Assembly: GCA_016926235.1 (NCBI GenBank)
Contig: JAFGOZ010000617.1
Span: forward strand, 1 to 6,367
From: Bacteroidales bacterium
Lineage (GTDB): Bacteria > Bacteroidota > Bacteroidia > Bacteroidales > UBA10428
Direction: 5' to 3'
DNA: 6,367 nt
This document shows positions 1-6,047 of this stretch, piece by piece. Position 1 is the first letter of the stretch, and each line of letters begins with the position of its first letter. The position numbers and the translations under genes were made by a program. The notes beneath the pieces were generated by a model. That model did not search any database, was not told where the DNA came from, and was given only the letters and a program-made list of their open reading frames with translations.

Positions 1-363
1 GGCCAATGGCACGATGAGGCATACAGGCTTCTCGATGACATCGGCGGCTGGATGAAGGTCAACAGCGAGGCTATTTACGGTACGAGGGCCCTTGAACCCT
101 TTAAGGAAGGCAAAGTGTGCATCTCAAAGAAAGGCCGCCAGACTATTTACATTTATTACATGGCAGAAGAAGGCGAACAGATGCCCTCTACAATTGGTAT
201 GACAACATTCTCGCTTCCGGCCGGTGCAAAAGTTCAGATGCTCGGAACCGGAACTTCCCTTCGCTGGCAGAGGAACGGAAAAGGTTTTACAGTAGCGATA
301 CCTGAAAAGCTCCGCAAGTCAACGCCTTCAAAGTATGTTTGGGTGATGAAAGCAACCTGGTGA
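1..363 (+). CDS. Alpha-L-fucosidase (GH29), C-terminal fragment
   Basis: The reading frame is open from base 1 to the TGA at 361-363, so the gene enters from the left and only about 120 C-terminal residues are visible. Residues 15-29 read IGGWMKVNSEAIYGT, which is the well-known end of the GH29 catalytic barrel (consensus IGxWMxxNGEAIYGT, here with Ser for Gly). The rest fits the C-terminal beta-sandwich of these enzymes. GH29 enzymes remove terminal alpha-L-fucose from glycans, usually in the periplasm or outside the cell in glycan-degrading Bacteroidota; the signal peptide and catalytic nucleophile lie outside the window. G+C is near 50% by rough hand count, clearly above the genes after the tRNA. 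The ATG at 52 is internal and is not the start. The C-terminus looks complete. Confidence 0.88.
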   Translation, partial: GQWHDEAYRLLDDIGGWMKVNSEAIYGTRALEPFKEGKVCISKKGRQTIYIYYMAEEGEQMPSTIGMTTFSLPAGAKVQMLGTGTSLRWQRNGKGFTVAIPEKLRKSTPSKYVWVMKATW

Positions 364-414
364 GAGCTGATAGCTGGTTTTTAAAGAAAATTATTAATTT
401 CGCAACATAAACGC

Positions 415-489
415 GGGACGTTAGTTCAGTTGGTTCAGAACGCTTGCTTGACAGGCAAGAGGTCACTGGTTCGAATCCAGTACGCCCCA
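415..489 (+). tRNA. tRNA-Val, anticodon GAC
   Basis: A full 75-nt cloverleaf can be folded by eye: acceptor GGGACGT (415-421) with ACGCCCC (482-488), D-stem GTTC/GAAC, anticodon stem CTTGC/GCAAG with loop TTGACAG (448-454), a five-base variable region, and T-arm ACTGG-TTCGAAT-CCAGT. The anticodon GAC at 450-452 reads valine codons GUC and GUU. The discriminator base is A489. CCA is not encoded, so it would be added after transcription. The fourth acceptor pair is an A-C mismatch (A418/C485), while every other stem pair is canonical. The gene lies 51 bp after the fucosidase stop, on the same strand, and marks the change to AT-rich accessory DNA, so it is a likely integration site. Confidence 0.95.
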
Positions 490-502
490 CACAGTAAGTC
501 AG

Positions 503-533
503 AGAGTTGCAGATATTGCACTCTTTCTTTTTT
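503..533 (+). terminator. Probable intrinsic terminator after the tRNA
   Basis: AGAG (503-506) and TGCA (508-511) pair with TGCA (517-520) and CTCT (521-524), leaving T507 as a one-base bulge and GATAT as the loop. A T-rich run TTCTTTTTT follows at 525-533. The eight-pair stem is modest and contains a bulge, but its position 13 bp after the tRNA and the T-tract on the plus strand suit a terminator for tRNA transcription. Confidence 0.6.
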
Positions 534-538
534 AAGTC

Positions 539-560
539 AGGTGAAACATAGGTGAAACAT
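539..560. repeat. Tandem 11-bp direct repeat (AGGTGAAACAT x2)
   Basis: AGGTGAAACAT occurs at 539-549 and again, perfectly and with no gap, at 550-560, about 50 bp past the tRNA 3' end. The 11-bp period is close to one helical turn, so a protein binding both copies would sit on the same DNA face. Paired short repeats beside a tRNA 3' end are typical of arm-type integrase or excisionase sites in integrated elements. That role is inferred; the repeat itself is seen directly. Confidence 0.7.
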
Positions 561-604
561 TTCTTATCTTAAGTCTTTCTTTAAAGTAGTGAAAAATAAA
601 AACA

Positions 605-1162
605 TTAAGGCATTGTGATTGAAGAGATGCTTTTAATATATTTTTTTGACAAAGGTGAAATATTGCTTAAGTCAATATGATTATTAATAAAGTGGACAAC
701 AACATTAAAGACTTCATAAATAAGTTTCCTAATGTCACTTGCTCTTTCTTTTACTCTAAAATGTTCAATTTTGTTGCGCTTTATTCTTAGCTTTCTTAGA
801 ACCTCCTTATCCCCATCTGGTATCTTTATTTTACATTCTCTTTCTAATAACTCAATTATTGTTTCGTATCCAATTCCCTTAAAGTCACCTGATTGAAGAT
901 TTAGGATGGTCGCTTCCTTCTTATTAAAGAACAGTAATCTCCAATCTTTATTTCTTATGACCTCTTTAAAAACGAGCTCAGTCCCTGAACATAGGTGGAT
1001 AACAGAATATTTAAGGTTCCGGTAATCCTTATCAGCTTTATACATCTCGGCAGCTTTGGTAACAAAGTCAAGCCCATTTTCTAATAGATCAAATTTAATT
1101 TCGGGAGGAAGTGGTGGAACTTTCCCAACTCCGATTCCTATTCCAATTCCGATTCCTGGCAT
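605..1162 (-). CDS. HEPN-domain protein, putative ribonuclease, with N-terminal Gly-Ile repeat
   Basis: This 185-residue protein begins MPGIGIGIGIGVGK, a low-complexity Gly-Ile tract, followed by a proline-rich linker (PPLPPE, 16-21). The rest is predicted to be mostly helical. A helix near 50-70 contains IHLCSGTELVFKEVI, which resembles the conserved first helix of many HEPN proteins (H...G.E...K). LRIKRNKIEHF at 125-135 holds the HEPN signature R-x4-H, with R129, N130 directly after it, and H134. In active HEPN RNases the Arg and His form a dimeric metal-independent RNA-cleaving site, used by toxins and abortive-infection proteins. The gene is last in the apparent three-gene operon, 22 bp after the Mrr-like gene. 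ATG 1162 is chosen because the next in-frame Met is residue 40, which would remove conserved sequence. No clear ribosome binding site is seen. The HEPN assignment is fairly sure; RNase activity and target are inferred. Confidence 0.78.
   Translation of the reverse strand: MPGIGIGIGIGVGKVPPLPPEIKFDLLENGLDFVTKAAEMYKADKDYRNLKYSVIHLCSGTELVFKEVIRNKDWRLLFFNKKEATILNLQSGDFKGIGYETIIELLERECKIKIPDGDKEVLRKLRIKRNKIEHFRVKERASDIRKLIYEVFNVVVHFINNHIDLSNISPLSKKYIKSISSITMP
1125..1157 (-). repeat. Imperfect hexanucleotide repeat encoding (Gly-Ile)n
   Basis: On the plus strand CCNANT units run at 1125-1130, 1131-1136, 1137-1142, 1143-1148 and 1149-1154, then CCT. Read on the minus strand these are GGAATC, GGAATT, GGAATA, GGAATC and GGAGTT, which encode the repeated Gly-Ile (last unit Gly-Val) at the start of the HEPN protein. 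A six-base unit can change length without shifting the frame. Confidence 0.85.
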
Positions 1163-1184
1163 CTATTAAGATATTTAAAAGTAA

Positions 1185-1739
1185 CTAACTGTTTTGTTCT
1201 TCGTTAAATAGGAATTTCATTAGAGGTTCCATTGAACCTCTTTGTAGATAGTAAAAAGTATTGTTTTCCAAATACTCACCTACATATTTTGGAATTACAG
1301 CCCATGGAGGTGGATTTTTTTCTCCATGACCATTAGATTTAGTCAAATATGTAACCTCCCCTTCAATTATTCTCACCAAGGCTATTCCATGGTCTTTAGC
1401 ATATTTTATTGCACCTTTTTGAAAACCACTCGATGCGAAAATAATTGCCTTGTGTGATCCAGTTGAGCGTATCTTATCAAATAATATCTGAACTACTTCT
1501 CTTTTGATATTTTCTGCATATCTCTTACACTCAATAAGGACTTGAAATTCCACATTCAAAATTGTGAATTTTGCGACAATATCTATCTGATACTCTCCAT
1601 CTGTTCCTCGTATCTTTGCATTATGTGTTGCCTCAAAACTTATTAAATCCTTCCCCAAGGCAAGCAAGTAGTCTTTAACAAGTAACTCAAATTCTTTTGA
1701 AGAAATTTCAACATTGTAATTCTCAGGTAACTTTAGCAT
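1185..1739 (-). CDS. Mrr-like PD-(D/E)xK restriction endonuclease
   Basis: This 184-residue protein has the Mrr-type catalytic core. Residues 16-29 (EFELLVKDYLLALG) match the first helix, with the usual conserved Glu (E18). QIDIVA places the metal-binding Asp at D53, and VLIECKRY gives the ExK pair E70 and K72. Residues 97-124, with KAIIFASSGF and the AIKYAKDHGIALV stretch, match the last strand and helix of Mrr, which usually read as (T/S)SGF..A..(Y/F)A...I.L. Such nucleases cut DNA, often methylated or foreign DNA. The last ~60 residues (HGEKNPPPWAV onward) carry no domain I recognise and could hold target recognition. There is no separate DNA-binding domain like the winged helix of E. coli Mrr. 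The gene starts 30 bp after the type ISP-like enzyme and ends 22 bp before the HEPN gene, so co-transcription is likely. The nuclease fold is sure; the substrate is unknown. Confidence 0.85.
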   Translation of the reverse strand: MLKLPENYNVEISSKEFELLVKDYLLALGKDLISFEATHNAKIRGTDGEYQIDIVAKFTILNVEFQVLIECKRYAENIKREVVQILFDKIRSTGSHKAIIFASSGFQKGAIKYAKDHGIALVRIIEGEVTYLTKSNGHGEKNPPPWAVIPKYVGEYLENNTFYYLQRGSMEPLMKFLFNEEQNS

Positions 1740-1769
1740 TTTATTACATATATATCCGGTTACTTTTTA

Positions 1770-4700
1770 CTATTGAAGAAAAGGTATTAAATCAATTTCT
1801 TTCATTATCCTATCAGACTCACTCAGAGCGACGATTATCTTCTGATAGTGTATTATATCATCGTATGAGAGGACTATTCCCTTCCGGTCTTTCAACCACT
1901 TTTGAGCAGGCTGGTAACCACCGATATAAAACTCCCATGCAATTTGTGGAACGTTATCAAAATACTGCTCTGAATTTATCCAGACTTTGCCATTCTCATT
2001 CCTTACCTTACCGACTTCATTTGTTCCTGTATTAGGGTATGATGTGATGTAATTATTTACATCTGGACTTTCTAAAAGGTGTATTTGACGGAGTTCACCT
2101 CCAAGTTTAACTAATTGCCAGAATGTCGCTTGGTCTTTTGGGTACGGAATTCGAGGGAAATCTTTTTTAAGGAACTCCTTGAATTTCTCTCTATAAAATG
2201 GTGAATATGAAATTGAATAAATGTAATCTAAAATATCTAAGGGTGCAAAAGTTCCCTTCGTGGTTTCTTTTTCGTTGGTAAATTTCAAACCTAACCTCTT
2301 TTCTATTTCTTTTATTAATACTGGTTTTAAGTTAGGCGTTCTTTTAATACCCTGTTCAATATTTTGTTGTACAGAGGTAATTGTATAAATATAGAGTGGA
2401 GCTAAATAGCTTCCATCATAAGGTGTAACAATTTTATGTTGCCCTAAAGGTTTGTCAGTTATTATAGCAGAAAAGGTTTCCTTTGTTTGTCTTGTAGTCA
2501 CAAAACCAAAGTTATTAATGTTCAGTAAGCTGTCGTTTACCTGAGGTCTATGATAATCAAATGCGTATTCCCCATAAAGCATGAATCGGAAGTCAAAAGG
2601 TCTATAAATGCAACCAATTGGTTTAGCATTTGGAGGTACCATTCTTCTTTTCTGGCTAAGTTTCCAGTCTCTGTTGTCAACCAGATTATATTGTCTTTTG
2701 ATTTCATCATCGTTTAATTCTTGGTTCAATAAATCTGTGATTCTTTTTTCAGCAACATTTTTGTTGAAAGCAATAGCAAATTCATCTCTATGAGAATTGG
2801 GACCGAGTAAAATCCGGATAAATAATTCATTTACTTTAAAACCTTCATTATACAATACTTGTTCATCCAGATTCTTGCTTGAAAAGGAATAGAATGGTGG
2901 AGTATTTGGACTTTCTTCATAATTAACAGTTTTCAAAGTATTCCCCAGAAGAAAGCTGTATTTTAGATTACGTTTACCAAATAAATCAAAGCTTAGAACT
3001 TTTCCCAATTCATTTGGTTTTTTACATCCAGTTTTGATTAATAAATTAATGGACACTCCCTGCATTATGTCAAAAACATTTTCATCAGCTGAATTATCAG
3101 GCGCTTTTTCTTTCTTTTTACTATTACCATGCAGATCAAATGAATAAATCTTATCATAGGTTTTTAATAAATTCCATCTCATCCCTCTGAAAGTTGGATT
3201 ATCCAAAAATCCATGTGGGTTAATAAAAGCTAATATACCAGTTCCATTCTTTTCAATAAAGTACTGACCGTAACGAAGAAATTTAACATAGTCATCATTT
3301 ATCCACTTCGGATTACGTTCGTTAAGTTTTTCTATACCTCCTGGCTCTTTTTTATAATCTCGCATCAAGTTCATAATCCAATCACCTTTATTTTGGCTTT
3401 CTCCGCTATAAGGAGGATTCCCTAAAATTACCATTACTGGAGTGTCCCGTTTTACGTGATTTGCCTCATTTGCCTCTGTACTTAGCCATCCGGCAAATAA
3501 TGTTCCTGTTTCAGGATGATGCTCCTCAAGACTATTTGTAAGGTAAACTTTGAGTCGTTGATGCCTCTTGGCTACAAATCCAGTTTCTTTAAGTAGGAGA
3601 TCCAGTTTCAAATGCGCCATAGCATATGAAGCCATCAGTATTTCAAAGCCATTAAGCCTTGGGATTAAATGCTCTTCAACGTAATTACTCCAGATTCCTT
3701 GCTGTCCATCAAACTGCTTATAAATGTGTTTTATAACTTCAGCAAGAAAAGTTCCTGTTCCTGCGGCGGGATCAAGTATCTGAACCCTATGTACCTCTTC
3801 CTCTCTTTCAGTTTCTCTTGTTTTAGACCGTAAGTCAGGAGTAGCTTTGCTCACGTCTTTAATTTTAATCTTCACTTTTGATGTGTCAGCTAATCCTTGA
3901 GTCAGTCCAAATTCAGTTTTTAATATATCATCAACTGCCCTTACAATAAAGTTTACCACCGGCTCAGGCGTATAATAAACACCCCTGCTCTTACGGAGTT
4001 TTGGATCGTACTCGGCAAGAAATGTCTCGTAGAAATGGATCATCGGATCATTCTGACCTGTGCTTTTTCCGAAGTCTTTTAGCAGATCAGCAACATCTGT
4101 CGCTCTAAACACATCTGCAAGTTCATCAACAATCCATTTGATCCTGTCATCAAGGTCGTAACCTGCAATATATTGAAACAGATTTCTAAGGAAAGGATTT
4201 GATTTTGGAATGAGTTCAGCAGCTTCAAATCTCGAGAAGTCAACAAGGGTAGGATCATTCAATCTTGCTGCAAACATCCCATAGGCAATCGTCTGAGAAT
4301 AAATATCCGCAAAAGCCTTTTCTGTTATATCATGAATAAGATAGTGCTTAAAAGCTTCAAACTGATTATGCAGATTCAGGTTGAGAACTTCGTTGACCTG
4401 ATTACCACTACCATCTGAGGAAAGTGCTCTCTCAATTACATTAGCCATCAATCGCGCCTTTGAAGCCATCAATTTTGAAAGCTTTGATGCGGATTTAATG
4501 GTTTGACCTACATGAGTACAGAAATTTTTTATAATGTCTGAGAATGGCTCAAAATAGGCATTACGGGCAACTATTTTATTGCCCTGAACTTCTCCGATTG
4601 TGACTGAAGAAACAAATGATCCGTCAAAAAATAATCTGAATTCAAGATAATCAGTGATGATTAAATTACTTAAAGATGATCTGTACCGATCGAATTGTTC

Positions 4701-4946
4701 TTTGAATTCTCTGCTGTCAAGAGGCTTTCCGATATCCTTTGCCTCAATATACCCGACAGGGATCTTCCCTTTTGTGATTATATAATCAGGCGATCCGCAT
4801 TTAATCCTCGCAGGTTCATTAGTTACCAGAACATCAGGAGCAAGACTTTCAACAAGATTTTGCAGTTCGGCACGATAGCTGTGTTCGGTGGATATCCCTA
4901 ATCTATACCTGGAATTAAGCTTGTCGATGTACTCATTTATTGTCAT
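1770..4946 (-). CDS. Single-chain type IIG / type ISP-like restriction-modification enzyme (N6-adenine methyltransferase with nuclease)
   Basis: This intact 1058-residue protein combines cutting and modification. Residues 1-130 form a PD-(D/E)xK nuclease: E27 in the first helix, D54 in SPDYI, and E68-A-K70 in GYIEAKD. Residues ~140-310 look like a helical connector. The methyltransferase follows: GVYYTPEPVV from 322 (motif X region), DPAAGTGTF 392-400 (motif I, SAM binding), GFEILMAS with E435 (motif II), and NPPY 510-513 (motif IV), which marks N6-adenine methylation. From ~600 to the end, sequences such as YRPFDFRFMLYGE and GFVTTRQTKE match the C-terminal specificity region of type ISP and related enzymes. 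Unlike LlaBIII-type ISP enzymes it has no helicase, so it is closer to type IIG. It should methylate host sites and cleave unmodified DNA. It is first in the apparent operon, and no separate S or M subunit is needed. ATG 4946 fits the family N-terminus (MTINEYIDKLN). The recognition site cannot be read from sequence. Confidence 0.92.
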   Translation of the reverse strand: MTINEYIDKLNSRYRLGISTEHSYRAELQNLVESLAPDVLVTNEPARIKCGSPDYIITKGKIPVGYIEAKDIGKPLDSREFKEQFDRYRSSLSNLIITDYLEFRLFFDGSFVSSVTIGEVQGNKIVARNAYFEPFSDIIKNFCTHVGQTIKSASKLSKLMASKARLMANVIERALSSDGSGNQVNEVLNLNLHNQFEAFKHYLIHDITEKAFADIYSQTIAYGMFAARLNDPTLVDFSRFEAAELIPKSNPFLRNLFQYIAGYDLDDRIKWIVDELADVFRATDVADLLKDFGKSTGQNDPMIHFYETFLAEYDPKLRKSRGVYYTPEPVVNFIVRAVDDILKTEFGLTQGLADTSKVKIKIKDVSKATPDLRSKTRETEREEEVHRVQILDPAAGTGTFLAEVIKHIYKQFDGQQGIWSNYVEEHLIPRLNGFEILMASYAMAHLKLDLLLKETGFVAKRHQRLKVYLTNSLEEHHPETGTLFAGWLSTEANEANHVKRDTPVMVILGNPPYSGESQNKGDWIMNLMRDYKKEPGGIEKLNERNPKWINDDYVKFLRYGQYFIEKNGTGILAFINPHGFLDNPTFRGMRWNLLKTYDKIYSFDLHGNSKKKEKAPDNSADENVFDIMQGVSINLLIKTGCKKPNELGKVLSFDLFGKRNLKYSFLLGNTLKTVNYEESPNTPPFYSFSSKNLDEQVLYNEGFKVNELFIRILLGPNSHRDEFAIAFNKNVAEKRITDLLNQELNDDEIKRQYNLVDNRDWKLSQKRRMVPPNAKPIGCIYRPFDFRFMLYGEYAFDYHRPQVNDSLLNINNFGFVTTRQTKETFSAIITDKPLGQHKIVTPYDGSYLAPLYIYTITSVQQNIEQGIKRTPNLKPVLIKEIEKRLGLKFTNEKETTKGTFAPLDILDYIYSISYSPFYREKFKEFLKKDFPRIPYPKDQATFWQLVKLGGELRQIHLLESPDVNNYITSYPNTGTNEVGKVRNENGKVWINSEQYFDNVPQIAWEFYIGGYQPAQKWLKDRKGIVLSYDDIIHYQKIIVALSESDRIMKEIDLIPFLQ

Positions 4947-5020
4947 AGGAAATATGAATCTGTTGCAGTCAGTTAAAGTTAATTAAAATCTTTGGAACCG
5001 ATCCTGATTCTCATATCATG

Positions 5021-5049
5021 TTCCTATTATTAGAAGCTGATCGTGTCAA
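5021..5049 (-). promoter_or_regulatory. Possible promoter for the three-gene defence operon
   Basis: On the minus strand TTGACA (5049-5044), preceded by CT to give CTTTGACA, is followed 17 bp later by TAGGAA (5026-5021), with the AT-rich TAATAATA overlapping. It lies about 75 bp upstream of the ATG at 4946. TTTG also suits the -33 element of Bacteroidota promoters, but the expected TAnnTTTG element is matched only at its TA. This is the best candidate in the 169-bp gap, and it is weak. Confidence 0.3.
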
Positions 5050-5101
5050 AGCAGAAAACGGATATGGAAAGATTCCTTATCATTGCTAATATGAAATATA
5101 G

Positions 5102-5361
5102 ATTAACCAACTGAAATGTCAAGACCTTTCAGAAACAAACCAGTATATCATTTTCTTGAAGATTTTTCAAGATGCAGTATAGCATTGAAACTCTGTAATC
5201 GTAACTCATTGAATATCAACGATATTGATATATCAAGGTCGCTGAGTATCAATCAGTTAGCTGAAAAGTACCCTAAGTCAGTAAAAGTAGTGAAAGGAGC
5301 AAATAATCAAAAAGGAACCTGGTGTCAGGAAGGCATAGCTCTGGAATTTGCTCGCATGTAG
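5102..5361 (+). pseudogene. KilA-N domain gene, degraded copy 1
   Basis: The stretch encodes a KilA-N domain with broken ends. ATTAAC at 5102 followed by CAACTGAAATG would read INATEM, the classic KilA-N opening, if one base were restored near 5108; as it stands the frame shifts there. An in-frame TAG lies just upstream of ATTAAC. From 5116 the frame reads MSRPFRNKPVYHFL, like the (A)KPFGKRPxDWL segment. It then runs through SVKVVKGANNQKGTW and CQEGIALEFARM, which match the GG..GTWMHEDVALEFARW core, and ends at TAG 5359-5361, where family members continue with WLSP. KilA-N is a DNA-binding domain of phage and mobile-element proteins. The remaining 81-residue ORF could be translated, but it lacks both ends of the domain. 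A partial functional protein is the alternative; decay is more likely. Confidence 0.65.
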
Positions 5362-5383
5362 TATACTGACCTTATTCTTACAT

Positions 5384-5634
5384 GATATTGTTTTTTTAAT
5401 CAATACAACGGAGTTGGCAAGAACAACGAAAAAAACTGTTGATTGGTAAAGATACCCTTCAACCATCTCGTTTATAACAGCTTGATCGAAGCGGGGAAAT
5501 CCCTCAACGGTGGTAATCTGATAGTTACAAAGAAAGGTGGATATGCTGGTATTGGATTTACCTGGATGCATGAAGATGTAGCCAAGGAATTTGCAAGATG
5601 GTTAAGTCCTGCAACTTATCCATACGCAATTTAA
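5384..5634 (+). pseudogene. KilA-N domain gene, degraded copy 2
   Basis: In frame 2 from 5384 the DNA reads DIVFLINTTELARTTKKTVDW, aligning with the KilA-N start (INATELAKxFGKxVxDW), and stops at TAA 5447-5449. The match continues at once in frame 1: IPFNHLVYNSLIEAGKS, then NLIVTKKGG and TWMHEDVAKEFARWLSP, which is the family's most conserved core. A frameshift near 5446-5450, most simply one lost base, joins the two halves. The frame-1 part ends at TAA 5632-5634 after SPATYPYAI, where relatives continue with SPAFAIWCNDRI. The only in-frame start for the frame-1 part is a TTG at 5443. The copy sits directly after copy 1 and ends 2 bp from the oppositely oriented Rha gene. Loss of function is well supported by the split domain. 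Confidence 0.75.
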
Positions 5635-5636
5635 TT

Positions 5637-6047
5637 TTAATCAAGCTTTGGCATCTCCATCCGTTTCGCAAGTATCTTAAGTGCGCGATCTATCATATAA
5701 TCATCACTTTTTAATAGTGATTCTCGATAGTTAAACTCACGGATAATTCCCTCCTTAAATGTCGCGGCTTTTTTACCGGTATACCCCATTACAAGAAAGG
5801 AGAAACCGTCTTTTGTGATTTCATAGTAACGATCGTATCTGTGTCCATTATTAGGTAACACTTTGATATCGAACATCTCAGCAAAATTGCGCTTACGAAA
5901 TTCATCACTGCATTTGAGATTTCTTATATCCCTCAGTACGTCAGCATGATTTTTACCAAATACTTGAGCTATGATATGTGATGTTGTAACATCGTCCCCT
6001 TTTGCATTTGTGATAACTAATTGTGATTGTTCGTTCATAATTTTCAT
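5637..6047 (-). CDS. Rha family phage regulatory protein
   Basis: This 136-residue protein matches the pRha family over residues ~8-110. TTSHIIAQVFGKNHADVLRDIRNL at 21-44 is the typical N-terminal segment with the GK.H..VLRDI signature. CSDEF and RNFAEMFDI follow, and then EITKDGFSFLVMGYTGKKAATFKE at 76-99, the family's most recognisable block, with FNYRES after it. Rha of lambdoid phages affects growth in certain host regulatory mutants; in Bacteroidota such genes are common in prophages and islands, and their role is not well defined. ATG 6047 and ATG 6038 (residue 4) are both possible; the second starts MNEQSQLVITN and is equally plausible. The gene is complete, converges on the decayed KilA-N copies with a 2-bp gap, and stands as a likely prophage or island remnant. 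Confidence 0.9.
   Translation of the reverse strand: MKIMNEQSQLVITNAKGDDVTTSHIIAQVFGKNHADVLRDIRNLKCSDEFRKRNFAEMFDIKVLPNNGHRYDRYYEITKDGFSFLVMGYTGKKAATFKEGIIREFNYRESLLKSDDYMIDRALKILAKRMEMPKLD

Noticed and set aside
117..305. Plus-strand frame inside the fucosidase
   Set aside because: It is a frame shadow of a gene with clear GH29 sequence, and the translation resembles no family I know.
287..490. Minus-strand open frame MGRTGFEPVTSCL across the tRNA
   Set aside because: This is the familiar false protein made by reading the complement of a tRNA gene; the cloverleaf explains the sequence.
1697..2035. Plus-strand open frame of 112 residues opposite the end of the RM gene and the Mrr start
   Set aside because: It lies antisense to well-supported genes and shows no domain-like pattern.
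2608..4901. Short plus-strand frames at 2608-2793 and 4695-4901
   Set aside because: Both are antisense to the intact 1058-residue RM gene, whose motifs are clear.
5278..5571. Minus-strand open frame of 97 residues over the KilA-N remnants
   Set aside because: The plus strand here encodes recognisable KilA-N pieces; the antisense translation has no similarity that I recognise.
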